Source: Hominilimicola fabiformis
GTDB taxonomy: Bacteria; Bacillota; Clostridia; UBA1381
Assembly: GCF_020687385.1 (NCBI RefSeq)
Contig: NZ_JAJEQM010000013.1
Location: 32,823-96,822, forward strand
DNA: 64,000 nt
Reading direction: 5' to 3'
Part shown: piece by piece, positions 52,568 through 61,567 of the stretch
Numbering within the stretch: position 1 is the first letter of the stretch
Layout: each line of letters starts with the position of its first letter
Program-made: the position numbers and the translations under genes
The notes under the pieces: generated by a model
The model's input: only the letters and a program-made list of their open reading frames with translations
Databases searched by the model: none
What the model was told of the DNA's origin: nothing

Positions 52568-53740
52568 ATGAGTATTTGGAAATGTTTTCAAATGGCAATG
52601 TCAAGTATTGTCGGCAACAAAATGCGTTCAATACTTACAATGCTCGGTATTATAATCGGTATTACGGCGGTTATTGCGCTTGTAAGTCTTATGTCGGGAA
52701 TGACATCGGAAATAACGGAAACATTTGAAGAAATGGGTATTGAATCAATCAATGTTTCAATTCAAGACCGTTCCGCGACAAAGGAAGTAAAGCCTGAAGA
52801 AATGGAACAGCTTGCGGAAGAACATTCCGATATTATTGCAGGTCAGTCACCGACAGTTTCAATGCCTGCATTTATAAAAAACGGCAGTGATACAATTTCA
52901 ACACAGGCAACAGGTGTAAACGAATACTATCTCGGAATGAAAAAGTATAATATTACATACGGACGTGAGCTTACATATGTTGACGTTGAGAGAAAGCAGA
53001 AAGTCTGCGTTATCGGTACTTATATAGCAAAAGAAGTTTTCGGCGGTGACGCACTCGGTAAGTCTATTCAAATAACGGGTACGCCGTATGAAGTTGTCGG
53101 AATACTTGAAGAACAGGACGACTCGACAGAAAATTCTTCGGATAACTGTGTGTATATACCGTACACTTTGGCGTCATACACAAACCGTACATCAACCGTA
53201 AGCAGCTATGTTGTCTATGCGGTTGACCAGGAAAAGGTAGAAGAGGCGGTTTTGCTTTTAGAAGCACTTTGTGATAAAGATATAGGCGACAGTGATTACT
53301 ATACTGTAACGTCAATGAAGTCTATGGCAGACAGTGTAACCGATATTCTTGATAAAATGGAACTTATGCTTATCGCAATCGCGGCTATATCGCTTGTTGT
53401 TGCCGGTATCGGTATTATGAATATTATGCTTGTGTCGGTTACGGAACGTACAAGGGAAATAGGTATCAGAAAATCGCTTGGTGCAAAGCAGAAAGATATA
53501 CTTTCTCAATTCGTTATTGAGGCGGGTATGCTTAGTTGTTTGGGCGGTGTAATCGGTATTATTGTAGGCTCGCTCTTGGCAATACTGGCAGGTAAACTTT
53601 TGGGGATGGATATATTACCGACCTCGACATCTATTGTAGTGTCGTTTACGGTTTCGGCGATGATAGGTGTGTTCTTCGGCTATATGCCTGCTAAAAAAGC
53701 TGCCAAATTAAATCCGATAGATGCGTTACGTTATGATTAA
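52568..53740 (+). CDS. ABC transporter permease (MacB/FtsX type)
   Basis: The 390-residue permease has the MacB layout. One N-terminal membrane helix follows MAMSSIVGNKMRSILTMLGIIIGI. A large extracellular domain comes next (about 45-265). Three C-terminal helices have AGIGIMNIMLVSVTERTREIGIRKSLGAKQ-type sequence near 283-312 and end in KKAAKLNPIDALRYD. MacB-like transporters work by a mechanical movement that drives substrate through the adaptor. I prefer the ATG at 52568; a TTG at 52562 overlaps the ATPase stop. Confidence 0.92.
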   Translation: MSIWKCFQMAMSSIVGNKMRSILTMLGIIIGITAVIALVSLMSGMTSEITETFEEMGIESINVSIQDRSATKEVKPEEMEQLAEEHSDIIAGQSPTVSMPAFIKNGSDTISTQATGVNEYYLGMKKYNITYGRELTYVDVERKQKVCVIGTYIAKEVFGGDALGKSIQITGTPYEVVGILEEQDDSTENSSDNCVYIPYTLASYTNRTSTVSSYVVYAVDQEKVEEAVLLLEALCDKDIGDSDYYTVTSMKSMADSVTDILDKMELMLIAIAAISLVVAGIGIMNIMLVSVTERTREIGIRKSLGAKQKDILSQFVIEAGMLSCLGGVIGIIVGSLLAILAGKLLGMDILPTSTSIVVSFTVSAMIGVFFGYMPAKKAAKLNPIDALRYD

Positions 53741-53754
53741 TCGTCCGGATTAAA

Positions 53755-53876
53755 TTGCCCACAGCACATTTTTTTGCTCGGGCTGGTCACAGACCAAAGG
53801 TCTGTTGCTCGCCTATGCAACCGAGGGCAGTACAAACGTACGGCACCGCTCACTGCAAAAACGCACTGTGAACAAT
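53755..53876. repeat. Structured intergenic element with long imperfect inverted repeat
   Basis: Arms near 53755-53780 (ATTGCCCACAGCACATTTTT) and 53855-53876 (ending CGCACTGTGAACAAT) pair imperfectly and enclose CAGACC-AAA-GGTCTG and GTAC-AAAC-GTAC hairpins. No ORF is supported. The inner string GTACAAACGTACG is the complement of the loop in the hairpin after leuS. Confidence 0.5.
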
Positions 53877-53946
53877 TTTCTCTCGGACTGAGATTTTCTT
53901 GATTTTATAGTATGTACGATAATATTGCACGGAAAGGAAGTAAGTT

Positions 53947-56403
53947 ATGAAGAAAATAATTTCTTTTGTTTTGGCGGCGGCTATGTCATTATCGACTTTG
54001 CCTGTATTGGCAGACTGGAATAATGACGAAGATATTATGTCGCTTTTGTCGGAACTTAATATAATGGTCGGCGATGATGACGGCAATTTAAGACTGGATG
54101 ACAATGTATCAAGAGCGGAATTTGCAAAAATTGCAGTAGCGTCATCAAGCTACAAAGATACAGTAGCAACAGGTTTAAAAGTATCACCTTTTAAAGATGT
54201 TACATATACTCACTGGTCAGCACCTTACATAAAGGCCGCTGTATCAGCCGGAATTGCGGAGGGGTATGTTGATTCAACATTCAGACCTGACAATACGGTA
54301 TCATATGAAGAGGCACTTACAATGGTATTAAAGGTGCTTGGATACACAACACAGGACTTCGGCGATTCATGGCCTTACGGTCAAATGGGGCTTGCAAACA
54401 GTCTTGAAATTACAAAGAACGTAAATGCCGAGCAAGGCGAGGCACTTACAAGACGTCAGGTTGCAAGACTTATTTACAATACACTTGACACAAAAATCAA
54501 AGATAATCAAAGCAAACTTATAACTTCAGTGTTTGACAGTAAAGTTATTGAGGGTGTTACGATTATTGCGTCACACAACGAGGACAGCTCACTTGGTATT
54601 GACAAAATCTATACAACAGCCGGAACATTTGAATTTGACGGTAATTTCAACAGCGATTATGTCGGCAGAAAAGGCGATATTGTCGTAAAGAACGATGAAG
54701 ATTTTGTGTCATTTACACCGCGTGACCAGCAAGTTGAAGAATACACCGTTTCAAACGTAATCGGTTCCGATATAATTCTTGACGGCGATATGTATAACAT
54801 CAATTCAAACACAACTACATATTACAAGTCACAGGCACTTACATACGAAAATGCCGCAATGCAAGCCGAAAAAGGCGATACATTCAAGCTGTTTAAAAAT
54901 TCAAACGGTTCTGTTGACTATGCAATGCTTGTTGCAAAAGACAGCGAAACAGGTACGGACAGCTTTGATAAATATGTAATCTATTCACTTCTTTCAGACG
55001 CTGTTATATGTTATAAAAACGGCAGTTTTGAACAGATTGATATAACAGACGGCACAACTTGTTACAAAGATAAGAATAAGAGTACATACGGTGCTGTAAA
55101 GAATGAAATGGCTATGGGCGACATTCTTTATGTCAAGATGGACGGAAGTAATGTTGATTACGTAAGCTATGAAAAGGGTAATATGGAAGGACCGGTCAAG
55201 GTTACAAATTCAAATTGGATCGCGAATTTCGATACAAACGGTTCGACAACAGTAATGAGAAGCGGTAATAAGGTTGACGCGTCAGAAATTCAGCTTAACG
55301 ATATTATTTACTATTGTAAAGATTTGAATATGGTGCTTGCTTATACGGATAAGGTTACAGGCGTGTACGAAAAGGCGTCACCGACAAAGGATTCGCCGAC
55401 AAGCGTTACAATTTCGGGTAAAGAGTATTCTGTTGAAAGCGTAGACGCATTTAATGCACTTTCATCAAGCGGAACATTTAAGTATGGTGATACCGTAACA
55501 CTTCTTCTTGGCAGAAACGGCGAAGTAGCTGGAGTTGTCGGCGGAAGTGACAGTACATCTTCACACACAACAGTAGGATTTGTTACGGAAACAGGCAAAA
55601 AAGATTTCACAAACCCTGATAATACGGTATATTCAAGTTACTATGCAAAGGTTGTTACACCTGACGGAACAGTAAATGAATATGCGACTTCATCAGATTG
55701 CAGTTCGCTTAAATGTGCTGTAGTAAATGTATCATTTACAAACGGTAAAGCAAGTCTTTCAAGAGCAAAGGGGTATGACAGCGTAAGCGGTAAGTTTAAT
55801 TCCGAAAAGAATAAATTTGGCGATTATACCCTTGCAGACGATGTGAAGATTCTTGACACTGCCGGAACTGCAAGCGACGACTTAGCAATGTACACAAGAA
55901 TTTATCCGCAGCGTCTTGACGGTGTTACGATAAAATCTTCAAGCGTATTGTATTATTCAAAGAATAAAGCCGGTGAGATTGACGAGCTTATATTGAAAGA
56001 TATAACGGGTGACGCTTATAAGTACGGTGTAATCACTGCTGTTGATTCGACAACTCATACATATACTATTGATATAGACGGTACGCAAAACACATATGCG
56101 ACTGCATTCTCAACAAATGTAAAAGGTCCGCACAGATTCAGTATGAATCAGACAGGTATTGAAAGTATGCGTCAGCTTTCATCGTATCCAAGCAATATAA
56201 CTTCGCTTACACGTACAGAGGCGAAAATCAATAATCAAACATATTTGCTTAGTGATAAGGTGATTGTATATCATAAGACAGATGTTAATAAATATCTGAA
56301 GATAACACTTGATGATGCTATAAACGGAAATTATAAGCTTACTGCTTATTACGATAAGGCACAGACATTGGGTGGCAGAATTCGTATAATAATAGCTCAA
56401 TAA
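53947..56403 (+). CDS. S-layer homology (SLH) domain protein
   Basis: The 818-residue exported protein has a signal peptide (MKKIISFVLAAAMSLSTLPVLA). Near 30-65 comes NIMVGDDDGNLRLDDNVSRAEFAKIAVAS, followed by FKDVTYTHWSAPYIKAAVSAGI ... VDSTFRPDNTVSYEEALTMVLKVLGY; these are SLH domains at the N-terminus, placing the rest outward. Residues 190-818 are beta-rich with no family I recognise. It is probably an S-layer or S-layer-associated protein. AAAGGAAG precedes the ATG and a strong terminator follows. It is independent of the giant SLH protein at 18358, which carries its SLH domains at the C-terminus. Confidence 0.87.
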   Translation: MKKIISFVLAAAMSLSTLPVLADWNNDEDIMSLLSELNIMVGDDDGNLRLDDNVSRAEFAKIAVASSSYKDTVATGLKVSPFKDVTYTHWSAPYIKAAVSAGIAEGYVDSTFRPDNTVSYEEALTMVLKVLGYTTQDFGDSWPYGQMGLANSLEITKNVNAEQGEALTRRQVARLIYNTLDTKIKDNQSKLITSVFDSKVIEGVTIIASHNEDSSLGIDKIYTTAGTFEFDGNFNSDYVGRKGDIVVKNDEDFVSFTPRDQQVEEYTVSNVIGSDIILDGDMYNINSNTTTYYKSQALTYENAAMQAEKGDTFKLFKNSNGSVDYAMLVAKDSETGTDSFDKYVIYSLLSDAVICYKNGSFEQIDITDGTTCYKDKNKSTYGAVKNEMAMGDILYVKMDGSNVDYVSYEKGNMEGPVKVTNSNWIANFDTNGSTTVMRSGNKVDASEIQLNDIIYYCKDLNMVLAYTDKVTGVYEKASPTKDSPTSVTISGKEYSVESVDAFNALSSSGTFKYGDTVTLLLGRNGEVAGVVGGSDSTSSHTTVGFVTETGKKDFTNPDNTVYSSYYAKVVTPDGTVNEYATSSDCSSLKCAVVNVSFTNGKASLSRAKGYDSVSGKFNSEKNKFGDYTLADDVKILDTAGTASDDLAMYTRIYPQRLDGVTIKSSSVLYYSKNKAGEIDELILKDITGDAYKYGVITAVDSTTHTYTIDIDGTQNTYATAFSTNVKGPHRFSMNQTGIESMRQLSSYPSNITSLTRTEAKINNQTYLLSDKVIVYHKTDVNKYLKITLDDAINGNYKLTAYYDKAQTLGGRIRIIIAQ

Positions 56404-56407
56404 GATG

Positions 56408-56441
56408 AAAAACAAGCGATGAAAATCGCTTGTTTTTTTGC
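56408..56441 (+). terminator. Terminator after the SLH gene
   Basis: AACAAGCGAT pairs with ATCGCTTGTT around GAAA and is followed by a T-run. Confidence 0.92.
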
Positions 56442-56554
56442 GTAATATTAAAATTTTATAAATTTGACGGCAGATATATTGACATATTAAATGTCAGTGA
56501 TTATAATAATAGGTAAAGAAGGCTATGTGTAAATTAAAAAAGGCGGTAGAATAA

Positions 56555-57058
56555 ATGAATTCAGTTTTGTATTGTTTGCATAATTTGTCACAAAAATCGC
56601 ATTTAAGACGTATGGAAAAGTTTACTCAGCACGGTGACACTTCGTGCCTTTTGCATACGATTGCGGTTGCGTATTACAGTATTAAAATTGCCGAGTTTTT
56701 CGGTATAAAGTACAAAAAGCGTGACCTTATAAGAGGAGCATTGCTGCACGATTATTTCTTATATGATTGGCATGACGGCGAAAAGGAGAGAAGAATACAC
56801 GGTTTTACTCATCCTATGACGGCTCTTAGAAATGCTGACAGAGATTTTGATTTGACCGATACAGAACGCGATATTATAAAAAAGCATATGTTCCCGCTTA
56901 CTGTAATTCCGCCGACTTGCCGAGAAGGATGGATAGTATGTTTGGCGGATAAATACTGTTCTCTTTATGAAACATTTAAAAAAGAAGCGTACAGAAAGAT
57001 AAATACAAAGATTATGGGGGACTATGCTGAATTGTATAAGGAGATACAAATGATTTAA
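56555..57058 (+). CDS. HD domain phosphohydrolase-like protein
   Basis: The 167-residue protein has the HD-fold metal ligands in order: CLLHTIAVAYYSIKIAEFFGI, LIRGALLHDYFLYDW (HD pair), IHGFTHPMTALRNA and CLADKYCSLYE. Small HD proteins of this sort hydrolyse nucleotides or phosphate esters; the substrate is not known. AAGGCGG lies 8 nt before the ATG. It lies 14 nt upstream of the CmpB-type gene and is probably co-transcribed with it. Confidence 0.83.
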   Translation: MNSVLYCLHNLSQKSHLRRMEKFTQHGDTSCLLHTIAVAYYSIKIAEFFGIKYKKRDLIRGALLHDYFLYDWHDGEKERRIHGFTHPMTALRNADRDFDLTDTERDIIKKHMFPLTVIPPTCREGWIVCLADKYCSLYETFKKEAYRKINTKIMGDYAELYKEIQMI

Positions 57059-57072
57059 ACAAGGGGGGGTAA

Positions 57073-57678
57073 ATGATGAGTTTTTGCCAATATTTCTTGT
57101 GCTTTGCGATATTTAGCTTTATTGGCTGGGCTTATGAAACGGTATATTACAGCATACAACAAAGAAAATTTGTAAACAGCGGCTTTTTAAGCACTTGCTT
57201 TTGCCCTATATACGGTATGGGAGCAATGCTTGATTTGATATTGCTTGGATGGATTGAAAATCCTTTGATACTGTTTTTTGCGGGAATGGTGGTTACCTGC
57301 TCGCTTGAATATTTTGTATCGTGGCTTTTGGAAACGCTGTTTCATAAAAGATGGTGGGATTATACAGGTTGGCCCGGTAATATAAACGGACGTGTTTGCC
57401 TTATAGGTGGAATTGCGTTTGGTACATTTACCGTTGCACTTATTAAGCTTATTGCACCGGTGACGATTGATATGATTGACAGCGTGAGTTTGCCGGCGTT
57501 ACATATTATGACGTGCGTAATTGCATTTGTGATGATTGCGGATACGGTTAAGACGGTTAAGTGTATGGATTCGTCAAAACTTTGGTATGTGGAAAAACAG
57601 GCCGAATTTATGGACGAGCTGCGTAACGGCAGATGTGTGGGATTGGTTAAAAAAATAAAAGATACATTTAGAAGATAA
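57073..57678 (+). CDS. Putative ABC transporter permease, CmpB family (PF06541-like)
   Basis: The 201-residue membrane protein starts FAIFSFIGWAYETVYYSIQQRKFVN and has GFLSTCFCPIYGMGAM, FVSWLLETLFHKRWWDYTG and GRVCLIGGIAFG, the signature of the CmpB/type IV ABC-related family. Its transport role is unproven, and no ATPase gene is adjacent. GGGGGGG lies directly before tandem ATG codons (57073, 57076); either may be used. A strong terminator overlaps the stop region, beyond which the small RNA cluster runs towards it on the other strand. Confidence 0.85.
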   Translation: MMSFCQYFLCFAIFSFIGWAYETVYYSIQQRKFVNSGFLSTCFCPIYGMGAMLDLILLGWIENPLILFFAGMVVTCSLEYFVSWLLETLFHKRWWDYTGWPGNINGRVCLIGGIAFGTFTVALIKLIAPVTIDMIDSVSLPALHIMTCVIAFVMIADTVKTVKCMDSSKLWYVEKQAEFMDELRNGRCVGLVKKIKDTFRR

Positions 57679-57704
57679 ACGGAGCATTTTTGCTCCGTTT
57701 TTGT
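57677..57704 (+). terminator. Terminator after the CmpB-type gene
   Basis: AACGGAGCA pairs with TGCTCCGTT around a T-rich loop and is followed by TTTG. Confidence 0.85.
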
Positions 57705-57708
57705 GTGC

Positions 57709-57779
57709 AAAAAAGAACCTTTGGCGCGGGCAGATGGTGATATTTCACCGTCAAAGTCCGTATATGCCTCCGGTTCTGT
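57709..57779 (-). ncRNA. Small RNA A of a tandem array (predicted)
   Basis: The predicted minus-strand transcript is about 71 nt. The promoter is TTGACA (57808-57813) and TACTGT (57785-57790), 17 nt apart. The two ends pair AGAACC with GGTTCT, and the 3' end is TTTTTT. Inside is a GGTGA-AATA-TCACC hairpin and a GC-rich 3' half. The start region GTTATTAACAGA is shared with RNA B. No ORF is seen on either strand. Confidence 0.6.
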
Positions 57780-57784
57780 TAATA

Positions 57785-57813
57785 ACAGTATCATATAAAA
57801 ATAGGAATGTCAA
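57785..57813 (-). promoter_or_regulatory. Promoter of small RNA A
   Basis: Minus strand TTGACA and TACTGT are separated by 17 nt. The -10 is the weakest of the three units. Confidence 0.55.
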
Positions 57814-57828
57814 GAATATTAAGTAGGT

Positions 57829-57906
57829 AAAATAAAACAGATAAGATACCGACAGGAAAAAAGTTCCCCGAAAGTGAGTCAAGGCTCGATAGTATCTTTA
57901 TCTGTT
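57829..57906 (-). ncRNA. Small RNA B of a tandem array (predicted)
   Basis: The predicted minus-strand transcript is about 78 nt and starts at 57906, seven bases after TATAAT. It begins AACAGATAAAGATAC, which pairs with GTATCTTATCTGTT near its 3' end (one bulge), then TTTATTTT. The closing stem therefore starts at the first transcribed base and also acts as the terminator. The loop is rich in pyrimidines with GGGGAAC-TTTTTT-CC. Confidence 0.7.
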
Positions 57907-57912
57907 AATAAC

Positions 57913-57941
57913 ATTATATGTGAAAGTAGGCCGATTGTCAA
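57913..57941 (-). promoter_or_regulatory. Consensus promoter of small RNA B
   Basis: Minus strand TTGACA and TATAAT are both perfect and 17 nt apart. Confidence 0.85.
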
Positions 57942-58006
57942 GCGGTTGTTTAGCAGTGACACAAATAAGATACGGCTAAAGTAACTGCTCAAATTAATGA
58001 TGCATC

Positions 58007-58097
58007 AAAAAGAAGATGTAGATTATTGAGAAGCGACTGCTACAAACAGTGTAACCACGCCTGACACGTCCAAAACGTCCCAACCACTACATCTTCT
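58007..58097 (-). ncRNA. Small RNA C of a tandem array (predicted)
   Basis: The predicted minus-strand transcript is about 91 nt. It begins AGAAGATGTAG, which pairs perfectly over 11 bp with CTACATCTTCT at the 3' end, followed by TTTT. The inside holds several G-rich short stems (for example GGACGT, GTGGTTACAC). The closing stem again starts about seven bases after the -10 box. Confidence 0.7.
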
Positions 58098-58103
58098 ATC
58101 GGC

Positions 58104-58132
58104 AGTATATCAAATATTGTATTGATTGTCAA
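58104..58132 (-). promoter_or_regulatory. Consensus promoter of small RNA C
   Basis: Minus strand TTGACA and TATACT are separated by 17 nt, just beyond the end of the metalloprotease gene. Confidence 0.8.
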
Positions 58133-58159
58133 CAGTGGATGTAGGGGCGATATATTGGA

Positions 58160-60112
58160 CTATTTCGTTACCGTTTTTGAGTCAGTGATTGGAACAAGAT
58201 TGTTTAGAGAATTCCACCACATAACTTTTACGGTATGAGTTGCAGAAAGTAGGGGAACACTTATATTTTCTTGTGGTGAATTGATAGTACAACGTAATAA
58301 TCTGCCGTCCGAATGAAATTCAGAAATTAAGATAATTCCGCCTGAAGTGCTGTTTGTGAGTTTAACAGATATATTGTTGCCTTCAATGGTGCAGTTAATA
58401 TCATGTGTAGGACACGTTGTAGCAGTTGGGCTTGTTGCAGGAGTTATTGTCGGATTTGTAGTCGCAGTCGGACGTGGTGTAGGTTTTGGGGTAGAAGTCG
58501 GAATTAGTGTCGGACTCGCTGTCGGAGTTGCAGTAGGCGTTGCTGTCGGAGTTATTGTCGGGGTCGGATGTGGAGTAGCTGTCGGACTCGTGGTCGGAGT
58601 TATTGTCGGAGTAGCTGTCGGACTCGTTGTATGAGTAGGACGTGGAGTCGCAGTAGGAGTGGGACTCGGAATAGGACTCGGACTCACGGTTGGAGTGGGA
58701 TTTATAGTAGGAGTCGGAGTAGAAGTCGGAGTCAAAGTCGGAGTAGGGGTTGTTTCTGCAATTCCGCTAATTTCAAACTCTAATTTATCTGCTGACATAT
58801 TTGTTACATAAACAAATATGTCGTTATCAATATAAAGTTCTTCGCCGTCACCGACTGCACAATCTGACATAGTTGAGTATTGACCGTTAGAAACGACCTG
58901 CATATTCCAGTTAGCGCCTGTAGTGTTTATATTTGAGGGAAAACGTACACCTGTGTTAGCAAGATAGCAAATCAGTCCACTCTTAAGAGTTACACCTTTT
59001 ATCAAGTCACCGGTATTGCACGAATAGAGTTTCTTGTTTTTTGTATCATATTTGTTACCATTGTCATCGAATTGACGATATTCCAAATAAAGAGTTTTTC
59101 CGTTCGGCAAATCTCGTTTATATGCAACAACTTCATTTTGAGCTGAGGCAGGGTAGAGTGTGTATGTACCGTTTTTATCAATGGTTTTAATTTGATTATT
59201 GTCAAGCCAACCGAGCGATTCGCGTTCTTTAACGGAAATATACTGTCCGATAGGGGTTAGATGTTTTGCCATCAGTGACATATAATACACCGCACTTGTT
59301 TGGTTGGAGCGGTACAAGTCTTTCAAGCCAAGTGCGTGCATGGTTTCGTGACATATTTTACCTGTCGGTAAAATAGGCAGATTATCCTCACTGCGATAAA
59401 GCACAAGTCCGTTTACGTTTTCGTAGTTGCACGTTAGCTGTAAATATTCTCCGCTCTGATAAGTATTAACTCCTTCTTGTACTGAAATCATATTTGAATA
59501 TGAGTGATAGTCCCAAAGAGGTGAATTCCAACCAACCGAAATATTTTGCGTTGTATTTTTGTAAATCACAGTAATTAAATCAATTTTTCCGTCACGGTTT
59601 CGGTCAAGATCGGCAAAATTGAATTGATTTTCTTCTATATCTTTTGGTTTGTTTCCATTCGTGATTGCGTTTGAAATTGTATTCGCCCAATCAGCCTGTA
59701 GTTCATACATTCTGGAATTTTCTTCTCCACTCTCGTAACCATAAGGGTTTTGGTCATCTTTTTCGGCATAATAACCGCGTGGCTTTGAAAGTGTGAGCGA
59801 ATTGTTGTTGTCAAAAAGATAAAGCGTTTGCATATTCATTTTCCCGCCGCTTACTGTTTTGAAATAGTCAGCGACATTATATACACTTTTATTATATGTA
59901 TTGTCTAAAATGTTGCGGACAGTTGTGTCGGCATAAGTGTTGTTGATAAATTCGTCCTCGTCAGAAAATTTCATAAATACAACAAGATTTGTGAAAGTTG
60001 GCGCGTTTGATTCGTCCGATAAAACCGCACCACAGGGGATAGTCCCGAAAATTAATATTAACGTGGTTATAATACATATTGCTGTTTTAAATAGTTTTGT
60101 TTTATTTTGCAT
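58160..60112 (-). CDS. Secreted M6-like metalloprotease with Thr/Pro-rich linker
   Basis: The 650-residue protein has a signal peptide (residues 1-29). The N-terminal region is immune-inhibitor-A-like ([36 protein letters not shown]), with a calcium-loop-like [13 protein letters not shown] near 169. The zinc site is [15 protein letters not shown] near 258 (HExxHxxGxxD, as in M6 peptidases). From about 460 to 570 comes a TP-rich linker (TPTATPTP) of the kind that spaces domains outside the cell and may be glycosylated. The last ~80 residues end [17 protein letters not shown], like the C-terminus of the large glycosidase at 25635. AGGAGA precedes the ATG. It probably degrades extracellular protein. 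Confidence 0.83.
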   Translation of the reverse strand: MQNKTKLFKTAICIITTLILIFGTIPCGAVLSDESNAPTFTNLVVFMKFSDEDEFINNTYADTTVRNILDNTYNKSVYNVADYFKTVSGGKMNMQTLYLFDNNNSLTLSKPRGYYAEKDDQNPYGYESGEENSRMYELQADWANTISNAITNGNKPKDIEENQFNFADLDRNRDGKIDLITVIYKNTTQNISVGWNSPLWDYHSYSNMISVQEGVNTYQSGEYLQLTCNYENVNGLVLYRSEDNLPILPTGKICHETMHALGLKDLYRSNQTSAVYYMSLMAKHLTPIGQYISVKERESLGWLDNNQIKTIDKNGTYTLYPASAQNEVVAYKRDLPNGKTLYLEYRQFDDNGNKYDTKNKKLYSCNTGDLIKGVTLKSGLICYLANTGVRFPSNINTTGANWNMQVVSNGQYSTMSDCAVGDGEELYIDNDIFVYVTNMSADKLEFEISGIAETTPTPTLTPTSTPTPTINPTPTVSPSPIPSPTPTATPRPTHTTSPTATPTITPTTSPTATPHPTPTITPTATPTATPTASPTLIPTSTPKPTPRPTATTNPTITPATSPTATTCPTHDINCTIEGNNISVKLTNSTSGGIILISEFHSDGRLLRCTINSPQENISVPLLSATHTVKVMWWNSLNNLVPITDSKTVTK

Positions 60113-60266
60113 TATTTTCTCCTAATAGTCAGAGGAATAATCTCAGCTGACAAAGTAATTTAGATATTGTTCAACGTCAACCGGTTATAGCGTCAACACA
60201 GTTATTAAAGTTTTTCTTTAATAGCTATATTTTTGCAGTTAGTAGGGCATACCTTTCAAATTAAAG

Positions 60267-60932
60267 TTACATTTCTCTAATCAACAATTTAGGAACACCC
60301 ATTATTCGGCAGTGCTTTAATTCTTCACCCGCAATTAATATTGGCGGAACATTCGGATTGACAGGAACTAACCTCAACCAATCTTCATCTTCTACAAACT
60401 CGATTTTTTTTAATGTTGATATTTCGTCATTGTATATCACTGCTCCGACATCACCACTATAATTAACGGTGCTTTGACGTAAGATTAATACTTTATCGCC
60501 GTCTTGATATTGAGGATACATACTGTCACCCTTAATGCACAGTACAAAGAAATCTTTCGGAATATGTCCTTTTAAATATGAATTAGGAATATCGACTTTA
60601 TCTCCGTCCCATGATTCAATAGCGATATGATTATATCCTTTCGCTATGTCACCTATAACGGGGAATGTTGTGTAGTCCTCTGTTATATTCGGATTTGGAA
60701 ATTTATCATCTGTATATATTTCCGTTTCGTGTTCGTCCAGTCCCATTAAGTAGCTTGGAGTTGTTTGAAGTGCATTGGCAAAAGCTATGATTTTTGATTG
60801 AGTTATATCATTTTTGCCCATTTCAATTTTATTTATAGTTGAACGGGATTTATAACCTAACTTAGTTGCAAGTTCTTCTTGTGACATTCCGAGTTTTTCT
60901 CTGCGTGCTTTTATTCTCTTATATAATTCCAT
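60267..60932 (-). CDS. Phage-type CI/LexA-like repressor (HTH + S24 peptidase)
   Basis: The 221-residue protein has an XRE-type helix-turn-helix (KLGMSQEELATKLGYKSRSTINKIEMGK, read in two parts) at residues 13-40. A C-terminal S24 peptidase domain follows, with the catalytic serine in IKGDSMYPQYQDGD near 134 and lysine in ISTLKKIEF near 171. A self-cleavage site would lie near GDIAKGYN; it lacks the usual Ala-Gly/Cys-Gly pair, so autocleavage is uncertain. Two 17-bp palindromes upstream, one over its own -35 box, point to autoregulation. It marks the left part of a decayed prophage-like region. Confidence 0.9.
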   Translation of the reverse strand: MELYKRIKARREKLGMSQEELATKLGYKSRSTINKIEMGKNDITQSKIIAFANALQTTPSYLMGLDEHETEIYTDDKFPNPNITEDYTTFPVIGDIAKGYNHIAIESWDGDKVDIPNSYLKGHIPKDFFVLCIKGDSMYPQYQDGDKVLILRQSTVNYSGDVGAVIYNDEISTLKKIEFVEDEDWLRLVPVNPNVPPILIAGEELKHCRIMGVPKLLIREM

Positions 60933-60971
60933 AAAATATCACTTCCTGTCTAAACATTTATTGTCATTATT

Positions 60972-61000
60972 AATATATCATAATGTAGACTATTTGTCAA
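60972..61000 (-). promoter_or_regulatory. Promoter of the repressor gene
   Basis: Minus strand TTGACA and TATATT are separated by 17 nt. Confidence 0.75.
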
Positions 61001-61001
61001 C
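60985..61001. promoter_or_regulatory. Repressor operator 1
   Basis: GTAGACTATTTGTCAAC fits the palindrome GTWGA-N7-TCWAC and overlaps the repressor -35 box. Confidence 0.65.
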
Positions 61002-61024
61002 TTTGCTTTAGAATTATAAAAAAA

Positions 61025-61041
61025 GTTGATGAATAATCTAC
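61025..61041. promoter_or_regulatory. Repressor operator 2
   Basis: GTTGATGAATAATCTAC fits the same GTWGA-N7-TCWAC pattern, 40 bp from operator 1 centre to centre (about four helical turns). Confidence 0.65.
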
Positions 61042-61358
61042 AAAATAAGGACATTCCTGTTAAGTAACAAAAACGAGGTGAAATTCACAGCAAGATAGAG
61101 AAAGATTGCGAAAGTGACGAAATGGGAACAATCGCAAGGAAAAATTGTTGTGAAACTCATTGACAAAGGATATATAAACAAAACTATATAGCATATTTGC
61201 ATAAAAATGTAAAAAGAAACTTGACAGAGAAATTGAGAAAGGATATAATATTGAGGTAAGCCCGTATGCGATAGAAACATACCAAAAGCAAAAATACGAT
61301 GAGGTTTACACAGAGTGTAGAGTATATGAAATATTAACTAACGAGTGAGGTGTAATGT
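61042..61358 (+). other. Non-coding stretch with a consensus promoter and a possible gene remnant
   Basis: A perfect TTGACA-17-TATAAT lies at 61221-61249. An open frame from 61208 to 61348 (ending YTECRVYEILTNE) has no start codon or ribosome binding site and may be the tail of a lost gene. Nothing else is recognisable. Confidence 0.4.
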
Positions 61359-61541
61359 ATGAGAAGATTACCTACAGAAGAAGAAAAAAAACTTCGTGAT
61401 ATTTTCAAACCGTATATTAATGGTTATAATGAAAAGCAACCTTTAACTTCTGATGCACCGCCTGAAGCTGTTGAGGCTTTTGAAAAATGGAAAGAACTTA
61501 GTCTGCGGTTAGACAAAGAAGCAGAAGCTTTGTTTTTTTGA
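61359..61541 (+). CDS. Small hypothetical protein (60 aa), prophage-type
   Basis: The short, charged, helical protein has TEEEKKLRDIFKPYI, then EAVEAFEKWKELSLRLDKEAEALFF. GAGGTG precedes the ATG by about 9 nt, and the consensus promoter at 61221 lies upstream. It lies in the first position of the rightward gene run opposite the repressor, as early phage genes do. I do not recognise the family, and it may be the truncated front of a longer protein. Confidence 0.5.
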   Translation: MRRLPTEEEKKLRDIFKPYINGYNEKQPLTSDAPPEAVEAFEKWKELSLRLDKEAEALFF

Positions 61542-61567
61542 AACGGAAGTAATTGAAGATGAGAATT

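Noticed and set aside
58347..58783. CRISPR-like short repeats
   Set aside because: The repeats are a few bases long, contiguous and without spacers, and they translate as the Thr/Pro linker of the metalloprotease.
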